Origin: Nematopogon swammerdamellus | Lineage: Eukaryota; Arthropoda; Insecta; Lepidoptera; Adelidae | DNA length: 64,000 bases | Assembly (NCBI GenBank): GCA_946902875.1 | Contig: OX336340.1 | Location: forward strand, 17,375,566 to 17,439,565 | Direction of reading: 5' to 3' | Part shown: positions 33,131 through 43,850 of the stretch, in pieces | Numbering within the stretch: the first letter of the stretch is position 1 | How the letters are laid out: the number at the start of each line of letters is the position of its first letter | Notes under the pieces: generated by a model | The model's database searches: none | What the model saw: only the letters and a program-made list of their open reading frames with translations | What the model was told of the DNA's origin: nothing | Translations under genes and position numbers: made by a program

Positions 33131-34212
33131 TATCGTTGTCAAGAGCTTGATAAGACGATTTTTGCTCTACGACTTTTCAGTCTGAATCTTCAGTTTCTAA
33201 CTAATACTCAAGATCAATTTATTTTTGTAGTTGGCTATAAAAAAAAACCAGAAGATATATTGCCATGGAACCTTTTCAGACTGACTACTTGAAGGCAGTT
33301 TCATTTATAATTTTATCAAATAATAAAATTATCTGCACCTGAGTCTCTGACCTCAAAAGTTCGGACAGGGTTCGCTTCCAATAAAAAATCTATAAAATTA
33401 AAATTGTGATTGTACAATCTGGGAATCCCTGGACAAATTATTGTGTTCAATTTTCTCAGCGCGCACATCAAGTTAGAACGTACAATATAGCTGTTGCTCG
33501 GGTTGACCCTCTTTGTATCCTCTTGGGGGAAGGAGAACTTTTATTTTATTTTATTTTATTGGAAGTACAAACAGGACCACAACATTATATAATATTCACA
33601 TTAAACATACAGTAGATGTATATGCGCCCCCAGCACCGCGCTTCCCAAATATGAACATTATAGTTTTGGCAAGATACAGAAGCAGCATAAAAAGAATAGG
33701 TAAATACGATTTGAAGAGAAGAAGAAACGAAGAAACACAAAGATAAACTTATATACAACGAGAACTACCTACACCCTACCTATGTAAGTTAATAAATTTA
33801 TCAATTAATAAACTAAATACCTACTGCGCCTGAGGCTTTGACCTCGGGCACAGCCAGCTAGTTCGGAAGCAATAAAAAAAAATATGTGTGCGAACGTGAA
33901 AAGTTTCTACTTATTTTGACGTCTTTCGTTCAATTTCCAACTCAAAACAAGTTGGACAGTAAATCGCACACTTTATTAAGGCACCCAGCGCCCATTTACA
34001 AGAGTAAATTCATTCGGGCAAATTATCGCAACTCAACTTTATCATTTTCGTGCAGTCCTCCCATTTGTAAACGTAACGGATGGACGACATGCCGTTATGA
34101 CCGCGGTGGGTAGATGATAACTTTTTATCACTATAGTTGGACGCCGAGGAGTCATTATAGCCGCAGGCTACGCGGTCCCGTACGTTTTGTACACACCCTT
34201 TGTGATATGAAA
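33131..34212. other. unassigned DNA with repeat E pieces
   Basis: Fragments of repeat E at about 33320-33400 and 33820-33885 ('gcctgaggctttgacctcgg', 'agttcggaagcaat'). The rest shows nothing recognisable. Confidence 0.4.
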
Positions 34213-34632
34213 AAAAGTTAAATTACAAATTTAAAAAACCCCCGACTCTTAAAAAGTCAAAAATAATTTCCGTTTACTTACTTAAAGGAGTCGGTAGACC
34301 GCTAAGTAAATTCCCGCGCAACTTTTGAGTCTTTATATTTAATTTACTTAGCGGTCCCCCGACTCCTTTAAGTAAGTAAACGGAAATTATTTTTGACTTT
34401 TTAAGAGTCGGGGGTTTTTTAAATTTGTAATTTAACTTTTATTTCAAGCTTTTTAAAAAAAACCGCATGCAAATCGGTCCACTTTTGAAGATAATAATTT
34501 TTTTTATTACTTAATTACTTAATTACTTGATTACAAACATAGCTAAGAACCATCCCGATTAAACAGGCTTCCTAATAAAAAAAACCGCATCCAAATCGGT
34601 CCATCCGTTTGGGAGCTACGATGCCACAGACA

Positions 34633-34673
<41 letters not shown>

Positions 34674-34710
34674 AACTTATAACACCCCTCCGTTTTTTTC
34701 GTCGGGGGTT
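34213..34710. mobile_element. repeat H, copy 1, with a 228-bp palindrome
   Basis: The outer ends aacccccgac (34237) and gtcgggggtt (34710) are inverted. Positions 34213-34440 form an almost perfect palindrome ('gactcttaaaaagtcaaaaa', 'taccgctaagtaaatt'-type arms). The right part has 'ccaaatcggtccatccg', 'gggagctacgatgcc', a (CA)n run at 34633-34669 and 'cttataacacccctcc'. This is a common lepidopteran non-autonomous element. Confidence 0.65.
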
Positions 34711-35073
34711 AAAAAATAAGTGGAATAAAGCTCGTAATAAAAACTTACAGCTCATAATTTTTTATTTTACATTTTTTTTCCTGTGTTGACCAGACCACCC
34801 AATGACAATAATATATATTTTTTTATTATTATATATGCTTAAATTAAAACTAACTAACGTAAATTATATATCTGCTCAAGGGTGCTCATTATTTAAAGGT
34901 TTCATTTAATTTTTATGAGATTTAAAAGCAAAATTTCTCTCAGTTGTAATAAACAAAGAAGGATCATGTCCGCTGACAGAATGAGATGTTACTTAGATTG
35001 AATAGCTGCGCTGAGACACCGCACTGTATAATAAAAATACCTACTCATTTTTTGTTGGCACCTGCTTTTTGTG
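34711..35073. other. AT-rich DNA
   Basis: No gene or repeat recognised. Confidence 0.45.
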
Positions 35074-35172
35074 CTTAAAAATAAATAACTAATTTCAACC
35101 AACAGAATCACGTAACTACTAAGTAGGTAGGTACGTGATTCTTTTGGTTGAAATTCCTAATTTATTTTTAAG
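35074..35172. repeat. hairpin, about 40-bp arms
   Basis: 'taatttcaacca.cagaatcacgta' on the left against 'tacgtgattcttttggttgaaatt' on the right. Confidence 0.7.
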
Positions 35173-35177
35173 AGAAG

Positions 35178-35228
35178 ATGATGTTAGGCGAGACAGGCGA
35201 GAAAAGTCTTGGTCTCGCCTAACATCAT
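35178..35228. repeat. hairpin, 17-bp perfect arms
   Basis: atgatgttaggcgagac and its complement, 17-nt loop, 5 bp after the previous hairpin. Confidence 0.75.
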
Positions 35229-35403
35229 GTTTTATTATAGGTATCGTGCTCTTTAAAATGTTTTGGAGGAAAAATATGTTTCTATCTATTTATCTTATAT
35301 TATATCCATCGTTTATAATAGGTATTCGATTTTTTTTTATAGACTTTCCGGCACGGGTTGCTGTGCCCAAAAGTTCAAAGAACGATTAAGACAAAGCCAA
35401 TAA

Positions 35404-35560
35404 CCCCACTCCTCGCGAAACCACGCTCAGAGAGGCGCCATGCCAGCTACAAGGCGGACAAAGAGGTTGTTGTCTAATTTATTAACACGCCTTTTGAAGA
35501 TTCCCAGGTTATAGGTGGTGGGGAACACACTCGCCGGAAGACCGTTCCTTGCATCATTTG
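35404..35560 (-). pseudogene. LINE C1 tail
   Basis: The minus strand reads 'GLPASVFPTTYNLGIFKRRV' and further on the 'CSWHGASLSVVSRG' region, the same end as at 11733-12075. Heavily truncated. Confidence 0.6.
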
Positions 35561-35589
35561 CAATGCATGCCTTAATGTTATGTCATACA

Positions 35590-35840
35590 TAACACTTCGT
35601 TTTTTTTTATTGATAGCGCGACATGTGGCATCTTTTCACCCACAAGTAGGTGTCTAACGATGCCCATGGACATTCTGTGATGCACGGGGATTGCGAATGC
35701 CATGCCGGCCTGACAGGAGCCTTTTCACGCCCCTTTTGAAAAACCGCGGGCTGTACTTGGGAGGAAATAGATGGGCAGGTAGTGCGTTCCACATTTTCCC
35801 GGTTCTGTTAATAAAAGACCTACACAACCGGTTGGTGTTC
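35590..35840 (-). pseudogene. LINE C2 tail
   Basis: The minus strand reads 'MWNALPAHLFPPKYSPRFFK', 'GRHGIRNPRA', 'NVHGHR' and a T-run (A tail) at 35601-35609. C2 is the most frequent LINE tail in the window. Confidence 0.65.
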
Positions 35841-35898
35841 TTATAAATTAATTGTATTTAATTGTATTTAGGAACTGAATTTTTGTATTTATTTTATT

Positions 35899-36164
35899 TA
35901 TTTATTTAATATACGTAAACCACAGCTAAAACATAACAAATTTAAGAAGTATTCCCACCACTAGGGCAGCGCCATCTCTGAGAAAGTATCAAGAACTTTT
36001 AGCAGATAGCACTTACGCCGCGTCTCGTCTCGTACGTACGTAGTGAAGTGAAGTCATCGGTGAAACGCTGAACTGAAGTGCTTACTTAGCGGACTTCATT
36101 CAACCGTCTCTTTTGTATAACAAACGTATGGCTGTTCTTTTCCGTAGATGGCGCCACTAGTTTC
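35899..36164 (-). mobile_element. retroposed 266-bp fragment with 14-bp target-site duplication
   Basis: 'gtatttattttatt' occurs at 35885-35898 and 36165-36178. On the minus strand the insert ends in a taaata-type tail. Its sequence is not a SINE or LINE I recognise. It has 'agatggcgc' near both ends, in inverted orientation ('agcgccatctctg' and 'gtagatggcgccactag'), which resembles insect CTCF sites. Confidence 0.5.
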
Positions 36165-36178
36165 GTATTTATTTTATT

Positions 36179-36757
36179 GAGGATTACGGCTGAACCGTAG
36201 CGCGTAGATTGATGTGCTCTGTGGTGCTACGAGCTCTAGTTCGGGCGGGCGATTTTTTATTTTGAGTTAGGTCAGGGGCCATTACGTTATTTTCTTGGTC
36301 GTAAAAATGCACTTGTAGGCTCCACTAAAAATAGATTCTATCAATAACACCTAGGTCTACCTATTGAAATAACTTATTTATTACTATTGAACGACACAAC
36401 AGCAGCCAAAATAAATCATTGCATAATAATTGTACGTTCGGTTGTTATTGCTATTACTTTTTGAGGCGTTGGCCGTTCGTGTGTCGTTAATTTGTCGAAT
36501 TTATCACTCTCCAGTGTTATAGACCTACTAGCATATAACAACTTTTTTTTGCTGCATGGTGATTGGAAGAAAAAGGTACCTAACTTGAAAATTATTACTT
36601 ATGGGTTTCGGTGCAATTTGTGTAATAAGTAATAAGTAAGAGGCGAGCTTCTATGAATATACTTGACAATATTTGAATACCGGCTATGTATATACCTAGT
36701 TAGGTACACAATTATTTACTATTAGGTATATACAATTACTTACAAAGAGCTCTTTTC
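36179..36757. other. unassigned DNA
   Basis: No gene or repeat recognised. Confidence 0.4.
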
Positions 36758-37128
36758 AGGGTTCCGTATCCATACGGAAGCCTATTACTAAGCCTACGCC
36801 GCCGTCTGTCTGTCTGTCTGTATGTCCGAGGGCTATATCTCTTGAACCGTAATAGGTAGCCCGTTGAAATTTTCAAAGAATATGTGTTATTACGGCCGAT
36901 ATAACAACAAATAATAAAAATAAGAAAAATTAAAAAATTCCCGAGGTCCCCATACAAGAAACTAAAAAGTGTATGCGCGCCATGTACCGAAAACAGTATG
37001 AAGCCTTTTAACTAATATGAAGCATTTCATAAAACACGCCATAGATGGCGTGAATGGCGCTGACTATGACATGGCGATACGGAACCCTCGGTGCGCGAGT
37101 TCGACTCCTACTTGGCCGGTTTTTTTTA
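36758..37128 (+). repeat. repeat G, copy 5 (full length)
   Basis: 'gggttccgtatccatacgg', the ctgtctgtctgtctg stretch, 'cttgaaccgtaatag', a middle part with 'acgccatagatggcgtg', and the end 'cctacttggccggtttttt'. The middle part is shared only with copy 8. Confidence 0.75.
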
Positions 37129-37867
37129 TCTACGTATCAGATAAATTAAAAGAAACAAAGTATTTCTACTATATTCTAGTATATTGTATAGGTACTTTAT
37201 GGAAGAGACTTCCACTCTTAACATTTTCACACATGTACTTGCTGCTTTTAATTATCTTATCTCATCTTCTCGTACATCCATAGATCAAATTAGCTTTTAA
37301 CATTCGCCCATAAGAGCTCGTAACCTTTATGTATTTCGAAATTCTTATATAGAGCCTAGCGAATGCCCACTAGCTGTAATGTAATTTGAAACCTAATCTT
37401 GATACGGTGAAGTGTCACTTGTAAGAAATGCACGTATGACATTTTATAAAAGACGTATTGTTCGCGGCGCTATGGTGGTGCGATGCTTTTAGTGGGGGTT
37501 CACCACGATGGGTTGACAGCTGATATTTACGAACAAGCAAGATTTATGCCACTAACTCAATTTGCTATCACTCCAGTTGTTCGAGACAGATAGACAGAAA
37601 GACTAACAGACGAAAAGACGGACGTTGATTTCTAAAGTAGGTAACAAAGAAGAAATTGAATATTTCTCCTGTTACACTAAATTGACAAAAACATAATATG
37701 GCGTCAACCCTAAAGATTTCGTCGTATCTCTTCTGTATTGTTCAACTAGCTTAACTTAAATTCAAAACTTAACTTAACTAGAGATTAAAATATTGGCCAG
37801 CCAGGTTGGTACGGCAGCGGTTGTTCCGGACGTTTTGAACTAGATGCTCAATCTGTGACGTGTTCGA
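37129..37867. other. unassigned DNA
   Basis: No gene or repeat recognised. Confidence 0.4.
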
Positions 37868-38128
37868 TTTTTTTTTTTTTTTATGGAACCTGACACAGTT
37901 GGCTACATCACCTACAACATCCGTGATGTCAGCCCATAACACAGGGTGAACTAGGTGCCATGTCAGTACTTCCCTTCATTTCATGTCGGCTACAATAAAC
38001 TGGACGGAAAACACGAACTATTTACATAGCCGTTTCGACCGACGTTTCGTTCAGTGCGGTGGTACCAACCCGGCCGGGATAAACCCTACCACCTAGTAAG
38101 GTAAGCATGGAAGGGACCTACAGTTTAC
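37868..38128 (-). repeat. SINE A, 3' two thirds
   Basis: T run 37868-37882 as the A tail; body complete to the 'ggaagggacctacagttta' module; head missing. Confidence 0.7.
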
Positions 38129-38295
38129 AAATACAAAATATTCAAGTTAATATTTTTTTATTTTCTTTGTATCTGGTTTATTTAGTATATTGATTGTAAT
38201 TTAATTGACATACGTTTATAGCTAAGTTAGTTTCTTTTGTCACTGTAGTATTAATTTTGTTATCCAATAAAGTAAGTATATTCCTAAAAAAAAAA

Positions 38296-38518
38296 CTTCT
38301 GACAGACAAGGGACTCTGGGACCGGTAAACTCTGGAACGCTCTCCCTGCCCATATATTTCCCCCCAAGTACAGTCTCGGGTCCTTCAAGAGGAGCGTGAA
38401 TGGGCACCTGTCAGGCCGGCATGGCATTCGCAACCCCCGCATACGACCGAATGTCCATGGGCGTCGTTAGGCACCTTATGGGTGGCTCGGCGCCATATGT
38501 AGCGCTGTTAAAAAAAAA
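38296..38518 (+). pseudogene. LINE C2 ORF C-terminus with A tail
   Basis: The plus strand reads 'TGKLWNALPAHIFPPKYS', 'LGSFKRSVNGHLSGRHGIRN', then 'NVHGRR', a stop, 'GWLGA' and an A run at about 38510-38518. The (W)NALP-x(4)-FP-x-Y-(N/S)-LGSFK pattern is the usual LINE tail. This is the most readable C2 end in the window. Confidence 0.7.
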
Positions 38519-39439
38519 AGTTGTCTTAAAAGAATTCCGTTTTTGTTGTAAAAACAAAATAGGATAAATTCAAGCGTATTAGTTTACTAGCATAAGAATA
38601 ATGAATAAAGAATAAATAATTTACCTTTGAACCCTAAAAACTCAGTATTGGAAATAAAATTTTGTACCTTCACAGGGAACAAGAAAACGGCATTCGAAAG
38701 ATACTATAGCTGCACAGATTTGTGCCAAAAACTGCTACTAAAGAGTAGTAGTACTAAAGTAAGTAGAATTATATTGTCAAACTATATCGGAGGCATTATG
38801 GTACAGTCGGAGTTGAATGAATAAAACAAAGAAAGTCAGAAAAAACACTGTATATTATATTCCCATTGGCTGTTGACAGTGGATCCAACAGATCAAAGAC
38901 AAAGGTGGCTCGGTACATGTAGAGTCGACCGAATGCTTCACCGATAGTGTGACCTGTAGCAAGGTGCGACGTGCGTATCGTGACTCCACCTCGAGGTACA
39001 ATAGACTAATCAATAGACACCGAATGCTCTCACGAGCGCATTCCTGCAGTGTGCGCAGCCGCCAGCCGCCTCCGTCATCTAAATCGAAAGCCGCGACCTT
39101 CTGCACATGCGCCGGAAATATTCGACCTCCGCTCCGCCACCGCACACTCAGGGTGGATTGTCAGACAATTGGCCTCTGATTGATTTTTGAGTCAGCCTTG
39201 TATCGGTTTTTAGGTCTTGTTAGAATGCCTTTCTGTGTTTCCTAAGTTCGAAACTGCTCACAGTAATGGTTACTACAAAACCCTCTTTATTATTCACACA
39301 AGCGCCCCTTGTTGACCCCAATGGAGTCAGCTGGTATCTGTGGTGAAGAACTGTCAAGTGATTTGGTTATGAAACCTTGCAAGATATTAGTATCTGTTTA
39401 TTTCAAGTTTTCCATCTGTGGAACCATTTTTTTATTATA
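38519..39439. other. unassigned DNA
   Basis: 38860-39180 is moderately GC-rich with frames open on both strands (96 codons minus, 76 plus) and no recognisable domain. It could be unique noncoding sequence. Confidence 0.35.
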
Positions 39440-39740
39440 CATACATACCAAACGCTGTATCCCAATAATCGGCGTAAGCAGTGTAACCGGTGTTGTGCTG
39501 CAAGGAGTCTGGTAAATTTCAGCACAACACCGACAACCACGTTTAGCAAAGTATCGAGCAGCAAGTAAGGCACGAAGATCCACCTGCTGTATGACTCGGT
39601 GGAAAGACCGTGTCTGACTGAGGTGGTTAACCTAAGCCTTGCATCTTCCGCACGGAATCTTGTCCTTATCCCTTAGTCGCCTTTTACGACGTACACGGGA
39701 AGAAATGCAGTGGGACTATTCATTTTAAGTGCCGGCTCCA
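39440..39740 (+). repeat. repeat F, copy 3 (unbroken)
   Basis: 'cgctgtatcccaataatcgg', 'gtgtaaccggtgttgtgctg', 'cagcacaacaccgac', 'aaggcacgaagatccacctg', 'cttagtcgccttttacgac', ending 'agtgccggctcc'. The pair 'accggtgttgtgctg' / 'cagcacaacaccg' can form a hairpin. Confidence 0.65.
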
Positions 39741-40350
39741 TTCTGTGGATTTGTTTTTTTTATTGTGTTCTGTGGAGTCCAAATATCATGAATAATGGTT
39801 TAACACAGCGGCAAACTTGAATTAGACAGTTACTGCAACATCCCAAATGTCGTTCTCTCATTTCCGGTTGAAGAGGATGCTTGAAGGACTCTACAACTTC
39901 CGAAGTTTACAATGAATTAATGTAATGAAAGAGTCCCAGAATCAGCTACTTGGAAATATCATGTAGAGTTTGAATTAGTGTAGAGATAGAGAGGAAGATG
40001 AGAGAGAAATATATAGCATGTGACATCCTAGCACATATGAGCGAAGTGAGTTGTGATGCGAATGGTTTAATTTTTTTCAAACGACTTCCAAAAAGCACGA
40101 AGTTCTCAATTCGTCTCTATGTTTTTTTTTTGTTACACGATTTCTCCGCCAATTCTCAACCGATTTTAGTTATTCTTTTTTTCATAACTAGGGTATATCT
40201 CAGGGCCCACCCCTTTCATAAATTTTATGAAGGGATGACCACTTTCACACTAAGGAATTTTTCAATCACCCACTTCCTGTCAACTGATTTTATTATTATG
40301 TGATATTACTAAAATGAGTGAAATAAAAAAAGTGTTTTAAAAACATAGTT
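39741..40350. other. unassigned DNA
   Basis: A decayed 'acgacttccaaaa' / 'gttctcaattcgtc' element at about 40070-40150, related to 15779-15895. No gene. Confidence 0.4.
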
Positions 40351-40514
40351 ACCGACTTCAAACCATAAAAAGTATTAAATAATATTTTGATCTTAAGTAG
40401 AAGGCGGTACAAAAGCACACCTGAAAATTTATAGATGGACTCTTTTGTGCTTTTGTACCGCCTTCTAATCAAGATGAAAATATTATTTAATTCTTTTTAG
40501 GGTTTGAAGTCTGT
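40351..40514. mobile_element. foldback element with accgacttc ends
   Basis: Left accgacttcaaacc, right ggtttgaagtctgt. The arms continue for about 65 bp ('taaataatatttt', 'gaaggcggtacaaaagc'), with a loop near 40420-40440. Confidence 0.7.
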
Positions 40515-40732
40515 TCAATGTTATTTAAACATTTTTTGACCAAATTTCAGCTCCCTTCTTAGAGCCGTCTCTACCTCCGCGGATATTTTCGACACAGTCA
40601 TTCAAAGTCAAGTTCTACGCCTACTTTCTTTCTTATGTTGGATTTTCTGAACTAAATTTTCTTTCAGTTAATCATATAAGTATTAAAATTTTCCAAGCGC
40701 CTTGATTCACAAAAATATATATATATTTTAAA

Positions 40733-41092
40733 CTGACACGGTTGGCTACATCACCTACAACATCCGTGATGTCAGCCCATAACACCGGGTGAACTAGGTG
40801 CCATGTCAGTTCTTCCCTTCATTTCATCTCGGCTACACTGAACTGGACGGAAAACACGAACTATTTACATAGCCGCTTCGACCGACGTTTTGCTCAGTGC
40901 GGTGGTACCAACCCGACCAGGATAAACCCTACCACCTAGTAAGGTAAGAAGGGAAGGGACCTACAGTTTAACGTGGAATCCGAACCACGGTCAGCCTCCA
41001 ACGGTCGAGCGGTCACCCATCCAAGTACTGACCGCGCTCAGCGTTACTTAACAACAGTCGACCGACCGTACCACTGAGCTACCGAGGCTGAC
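40733..41092 (-). repeat. SINE A, full length, with tRNA-like boxes around a 5S rRNA core
   Basis: Reading the minus strand: the A box tagctcagtggt is at 41070-41081; a 5S-like core (41009-41053) with 'ttaagtaac' (5S box A), 'gagcgcgg' (intermediate element) and 'gtcagtacttggatgggtga' (5S box C) follows; the B box ggttcggattcc is at 40975-40986. Then comes the body ('ttactaggtggtag', 'accaccgcactga', 'gtgatgtcagccca'), and it ends 'aaccgtgtcagt' plus an A/T-rich tail. The A and B boxes fit the Pol III type 2 consensus (TRGCNNARYNGG, GGTTCGANTCC) with one extra base in B. The core matches the 5S internal control region as I know it from insects. This is the most complete head in the window. 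Confidence 0.8.
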
Positions 41093-41177
41093 AAAATACA
41101 CAAATACTTAGAATTCCCCACTGCGCACTGAATGTAATGGAAGAAATAAATGAGCGTAGCGTTCGATACCACTTCAG

Positions 41178-41378
41178 TATCCTAATCACGAGATTACTAT
41201 TACTACGCTACGCTACGCTACGCCGTGTTCTCCGCATCATTTTCTATGGAGAAACGGAGCAGCGCCTCTAGTGATATATTTGCGAACTTCGTTTCTCCAC
41301 ACAAAATGATGCGAAAACACGGCGTAGTATGCGTGGCGTAGTAGTAGTGGTAGTAGGTAAAATCTCGTGATTAGGGTA
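41178..41378. mobile_element. foldback element with about 70-bp arms
   Basis: 'ctaatcacgagatt', 'ctactacgct'-type repeats and 'cgccgtgtt..ccgcatcatttt' on the left, mirrored on the right by 'aaaatgatgcg..aacacggcg' and 'aatctcgtgattag'. The left arm holds four 'gctac' repeats. Confidence 0.7.
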
Positions 41379-41481
41379 CAGGTTGGAAAATCATGTACTT
41401 GTACCTAATACAATGTACCCGCTAGCAGTGCAGCTCACACATTACAGAAATAGCGTAACTCGATTGAGAAGGCGCGACTAG

Positions 41482-41850
41482 TCAGCCTCTGTAGCTCAGT
41501 GGTGTGGTCGGTCGACTGTCGGTCGGATCATAAGCACACATGAGCGCGGTCAGTTGATGGATGGGTGACCGCTCGACCTGTGGAGGCTGACCGTGGTTCG
41601 GATTCCAAGTAAAACTAGGTCCCTTCCCTTCTTACCTTACTAGGTAGTAGAGTTTAACACGTCCAGGTTGATACCACCGCAGTGAATGAAAGGTCGGTTG
41701 AAAAGGCTATTTAAATAGTTCGTATTTTCTATCCAGTTCTGTGTAGCCGGCACGACCGAAGGGAAGCACTGACATGGCACCTGCTTCACCAAGGTGTTAT
41801 GGGCTTATATCACGGATGTGGTGAGTAATGTGGCAGACCGTGTCAGTTTC
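41482..41850 (+). repeat. SINE A, full length, second sub-type
   Basis: A box tagctcagtggt at 41492-41503; 5S-like core at about 41521-41572 ('ggatcataagcac', 'gagcgcggtcag', 'tggatgggtgaccgc'); B box ggttcggattcc at 41595-41606; full body and an A-rich end. The core keeps more of the 5' side of the 5S region (gatca..aagca) than the copy at 40733, so the two copies are different subfamilies. Confidence 0.8.
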
Positions 41851-42550
41851 CATAAAAATTAAAATAAAACTAGTAACACCGCATGTGGCTGATCAACACC
41901 TACAAGCCAAAATGAAGCCGAAAAAACTGCTTATGGTTGAAAGACAAAATCGCAAGTAGCTGTAAAATAACAACAAAGTCATATTTATTTATTTATTTTT
42001 CTTCATCATCTGTACGTACACCAAATACACTTAGGTTCAGTAATTTAAGTTTTAAGCAAAAAATAGGCCATCGCCAAAAATTCAATACACAACATGAAAT
42101 TGATATAACGCACCTATAACTAACAAAATGTCAAGAAAAATATAAATTAAAAATAACTCATTGGCAAAAGAATGTATGAAATAAATAACAATTGTCAAAA
42201 CATGTCCGAGATATAAAACTATAGGCAGTACTATAGGTATATTTAAAAGTCACTTCAACACACCATAATAAGAATATTTCCAATATCCACCAGACCAAGT
42301 GGAATCTAGCAACGCTCGATCGCTCACATGCAAAAACTTTCAAACCTCTCGCAACCCGCATAGAAACAAAAAAAAAATTGGTCGTTGCCTACATTTCTCG
42401 AGCGCACAATCGAGGCTCTGGTCACGAAATAGACCACGTATCCATCAGCGAGCGAGGCCAAGTCGGACACGAGCGGGCAGATATTGGCGGCGCCTGCAGT
42501 TGTTATGTCACTGTACCCCGCCTCTAAAGAGCCTGGCTTAAGAGGATTCA
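41851..42550. other. unassigned DNA
   Basis: 42270-42540 is less AT-rich; no domain in any frame. Confidence 0.4.
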
Positions 42551-42645
42551 TATCATCATCATCATCATCAGCCTGTATCGGTCCACTGCTGGACATAGGC
42601 CTCTCCCAAGGCACGCCACCACACGCGGTCTTCTTAGGCAAAACA
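42551..42645 (-). pseudogene. RTE-type LINE 3' end with (ATG/CAT)n tail
   Basis: The minus strand reads 'ALGEAYVQQWTDTG', a stop, and a (GAT)n tail seen as atcatcatcatcatcatc at 42552-42570. This is a different RTE subfamily from the (CTGA)n-tailed copies at 22482 and 26435. Confidence 0.7.
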
Positions 42646-43243
42646 AAAATACCAAAGAGTTTGTACTCTCTCAAAAATACCATACGAATCCTCGATCGAA
42701 TCGAGCGCAGTGCGCGCGTTTGCGGTGAATTTTGTAGTTTTTGTTTGTTTAAAAATGATTAGAATTTGTTTTTTTTTTCAAATAATGCTGCTTTAGTGTC
42801 TAGAAAATTTAATTCTCTATACAATGACGTAAATTTTATTCCAAAATAATTATCCAGTATGGAGCTAGCTCGAGATAAGAAATTAAAATAGTCACATTCA
42901 GAATTTTTTTTCACCATGAAAAAATACTGTAAATTTAAAAAGTCTGCTTCAGTGTTTAGTACATATTATCTAGTTTTAAAAAAATTAATATTTTTTTACA
43001 TATTATGTACTTCATGGACAAAATTTTTGTTTGAAGTTTTACAATTTTCGTTGTTTTGCCATATGAATGCTCTTAAGGCCGCTCGTCTGCTCCCCTGGCT
43101 TGGCCGTTCTTACGCATCACCGAGCCGAGACAACCTTGCGAACTGGAGAACCCACTCGAGCCGTCATCGGCAATCAGGCGGGTCAAAGGTTCCGGCCAGG
43201 TTCCTTTGCAGAGCGAATTTGCCGTGCGACAAAAATATATTAC
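42646..43243. other. unassigned AT-rich DNA
   Basis: No gene recognised. Confidence 0.4.
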
Positions 43244-43530
43244 GGATTAGCTTTTGCCCGCGGCTTCGCTCGTGCGAAATTCGTATTTAAAAAGATAATA
43301 GTAAGTAAGTAAGAAACTAGGCCGATCTGCGTTACCTTTATTTCGGCGCGCGGACGGAACAATTCGGTTTGTATGAGAGTCACATCTTAGCGTAACCGGA
43401 ACTGAATTTTATTTAGCCTATCCTGTGTCACGTATAGTTAAATGTGCTTGTACTAAGTTTCATCAAATTCGGATGACCGATTTTAAGAGCTATGGAGGAA
43501 CATACATTCATACGTATATACAGAAAATAT
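43244..43530 (+). repeat. repeat J, copy 3
   Basis: 'cccgcggcttcgctcg', 'gcgaaattcgtatttaaaa', 'gtaagtaagtaagaaac', 'ccgatctgcgttac', 'ttcatcaaattcgg'. Its 'gtaagtaa..ccgatctgcg' part corresponds to the first unit of the tandem array at 63113. Confidence 0.55.
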
Positions 43531-43612
43531 TTCTAAAAATCGTCAATTTAGTTTCTGTACGACATAGAGTATACAAACGCAGTAACTCATAAAACAAAAT
43601 AACTTACTCCAT

Positions 43613-43785
43613 GACGTGCGCGCGAGATAGCGTGACATCTGGCACCGAGCCAACCATAAGATGTCTAACGACGCCCGTGGACATTTGGTCGTACATGAGG
43701 GTTGCAAATACCATGCCGGCCTGACAGGTGCCTATTCACGCCTCTCTTGAAGGACCCGAGACTAATACTTGAGAGGAAATATGTG
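43613..43785 (-). pseudogene. LINE C2 tail
   Basis: Reverse of the 'GRHGIRNP..' region: 'ccatgccggcctgacagg', 'cttgaaggacccgagac'. Confidence 0.6.
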
Positions 43786-43850
43786 AAATATGAATATGAA
43801 ATATGGAAATATGAAATATAGGAATATGAAAATATGAAATATAGCTTAGT
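43786..43850. repeat. degenerate GAAATAT tandem repeat
   Basis: About eight units of gaaatat(g) and variants. Confidence 0.7.

Noticed and set aside
41009..41053. 5S rRNA gene
   Set aside because: Only the internal control region is present; the 5' and 3' stems of 5S rRNA are missing.
40975..41092. tRNA gene
   Set aside because: A and B boxes are present but no cloverleaf can be drawn and 5S-like sequence separates them; it is a SINE head.
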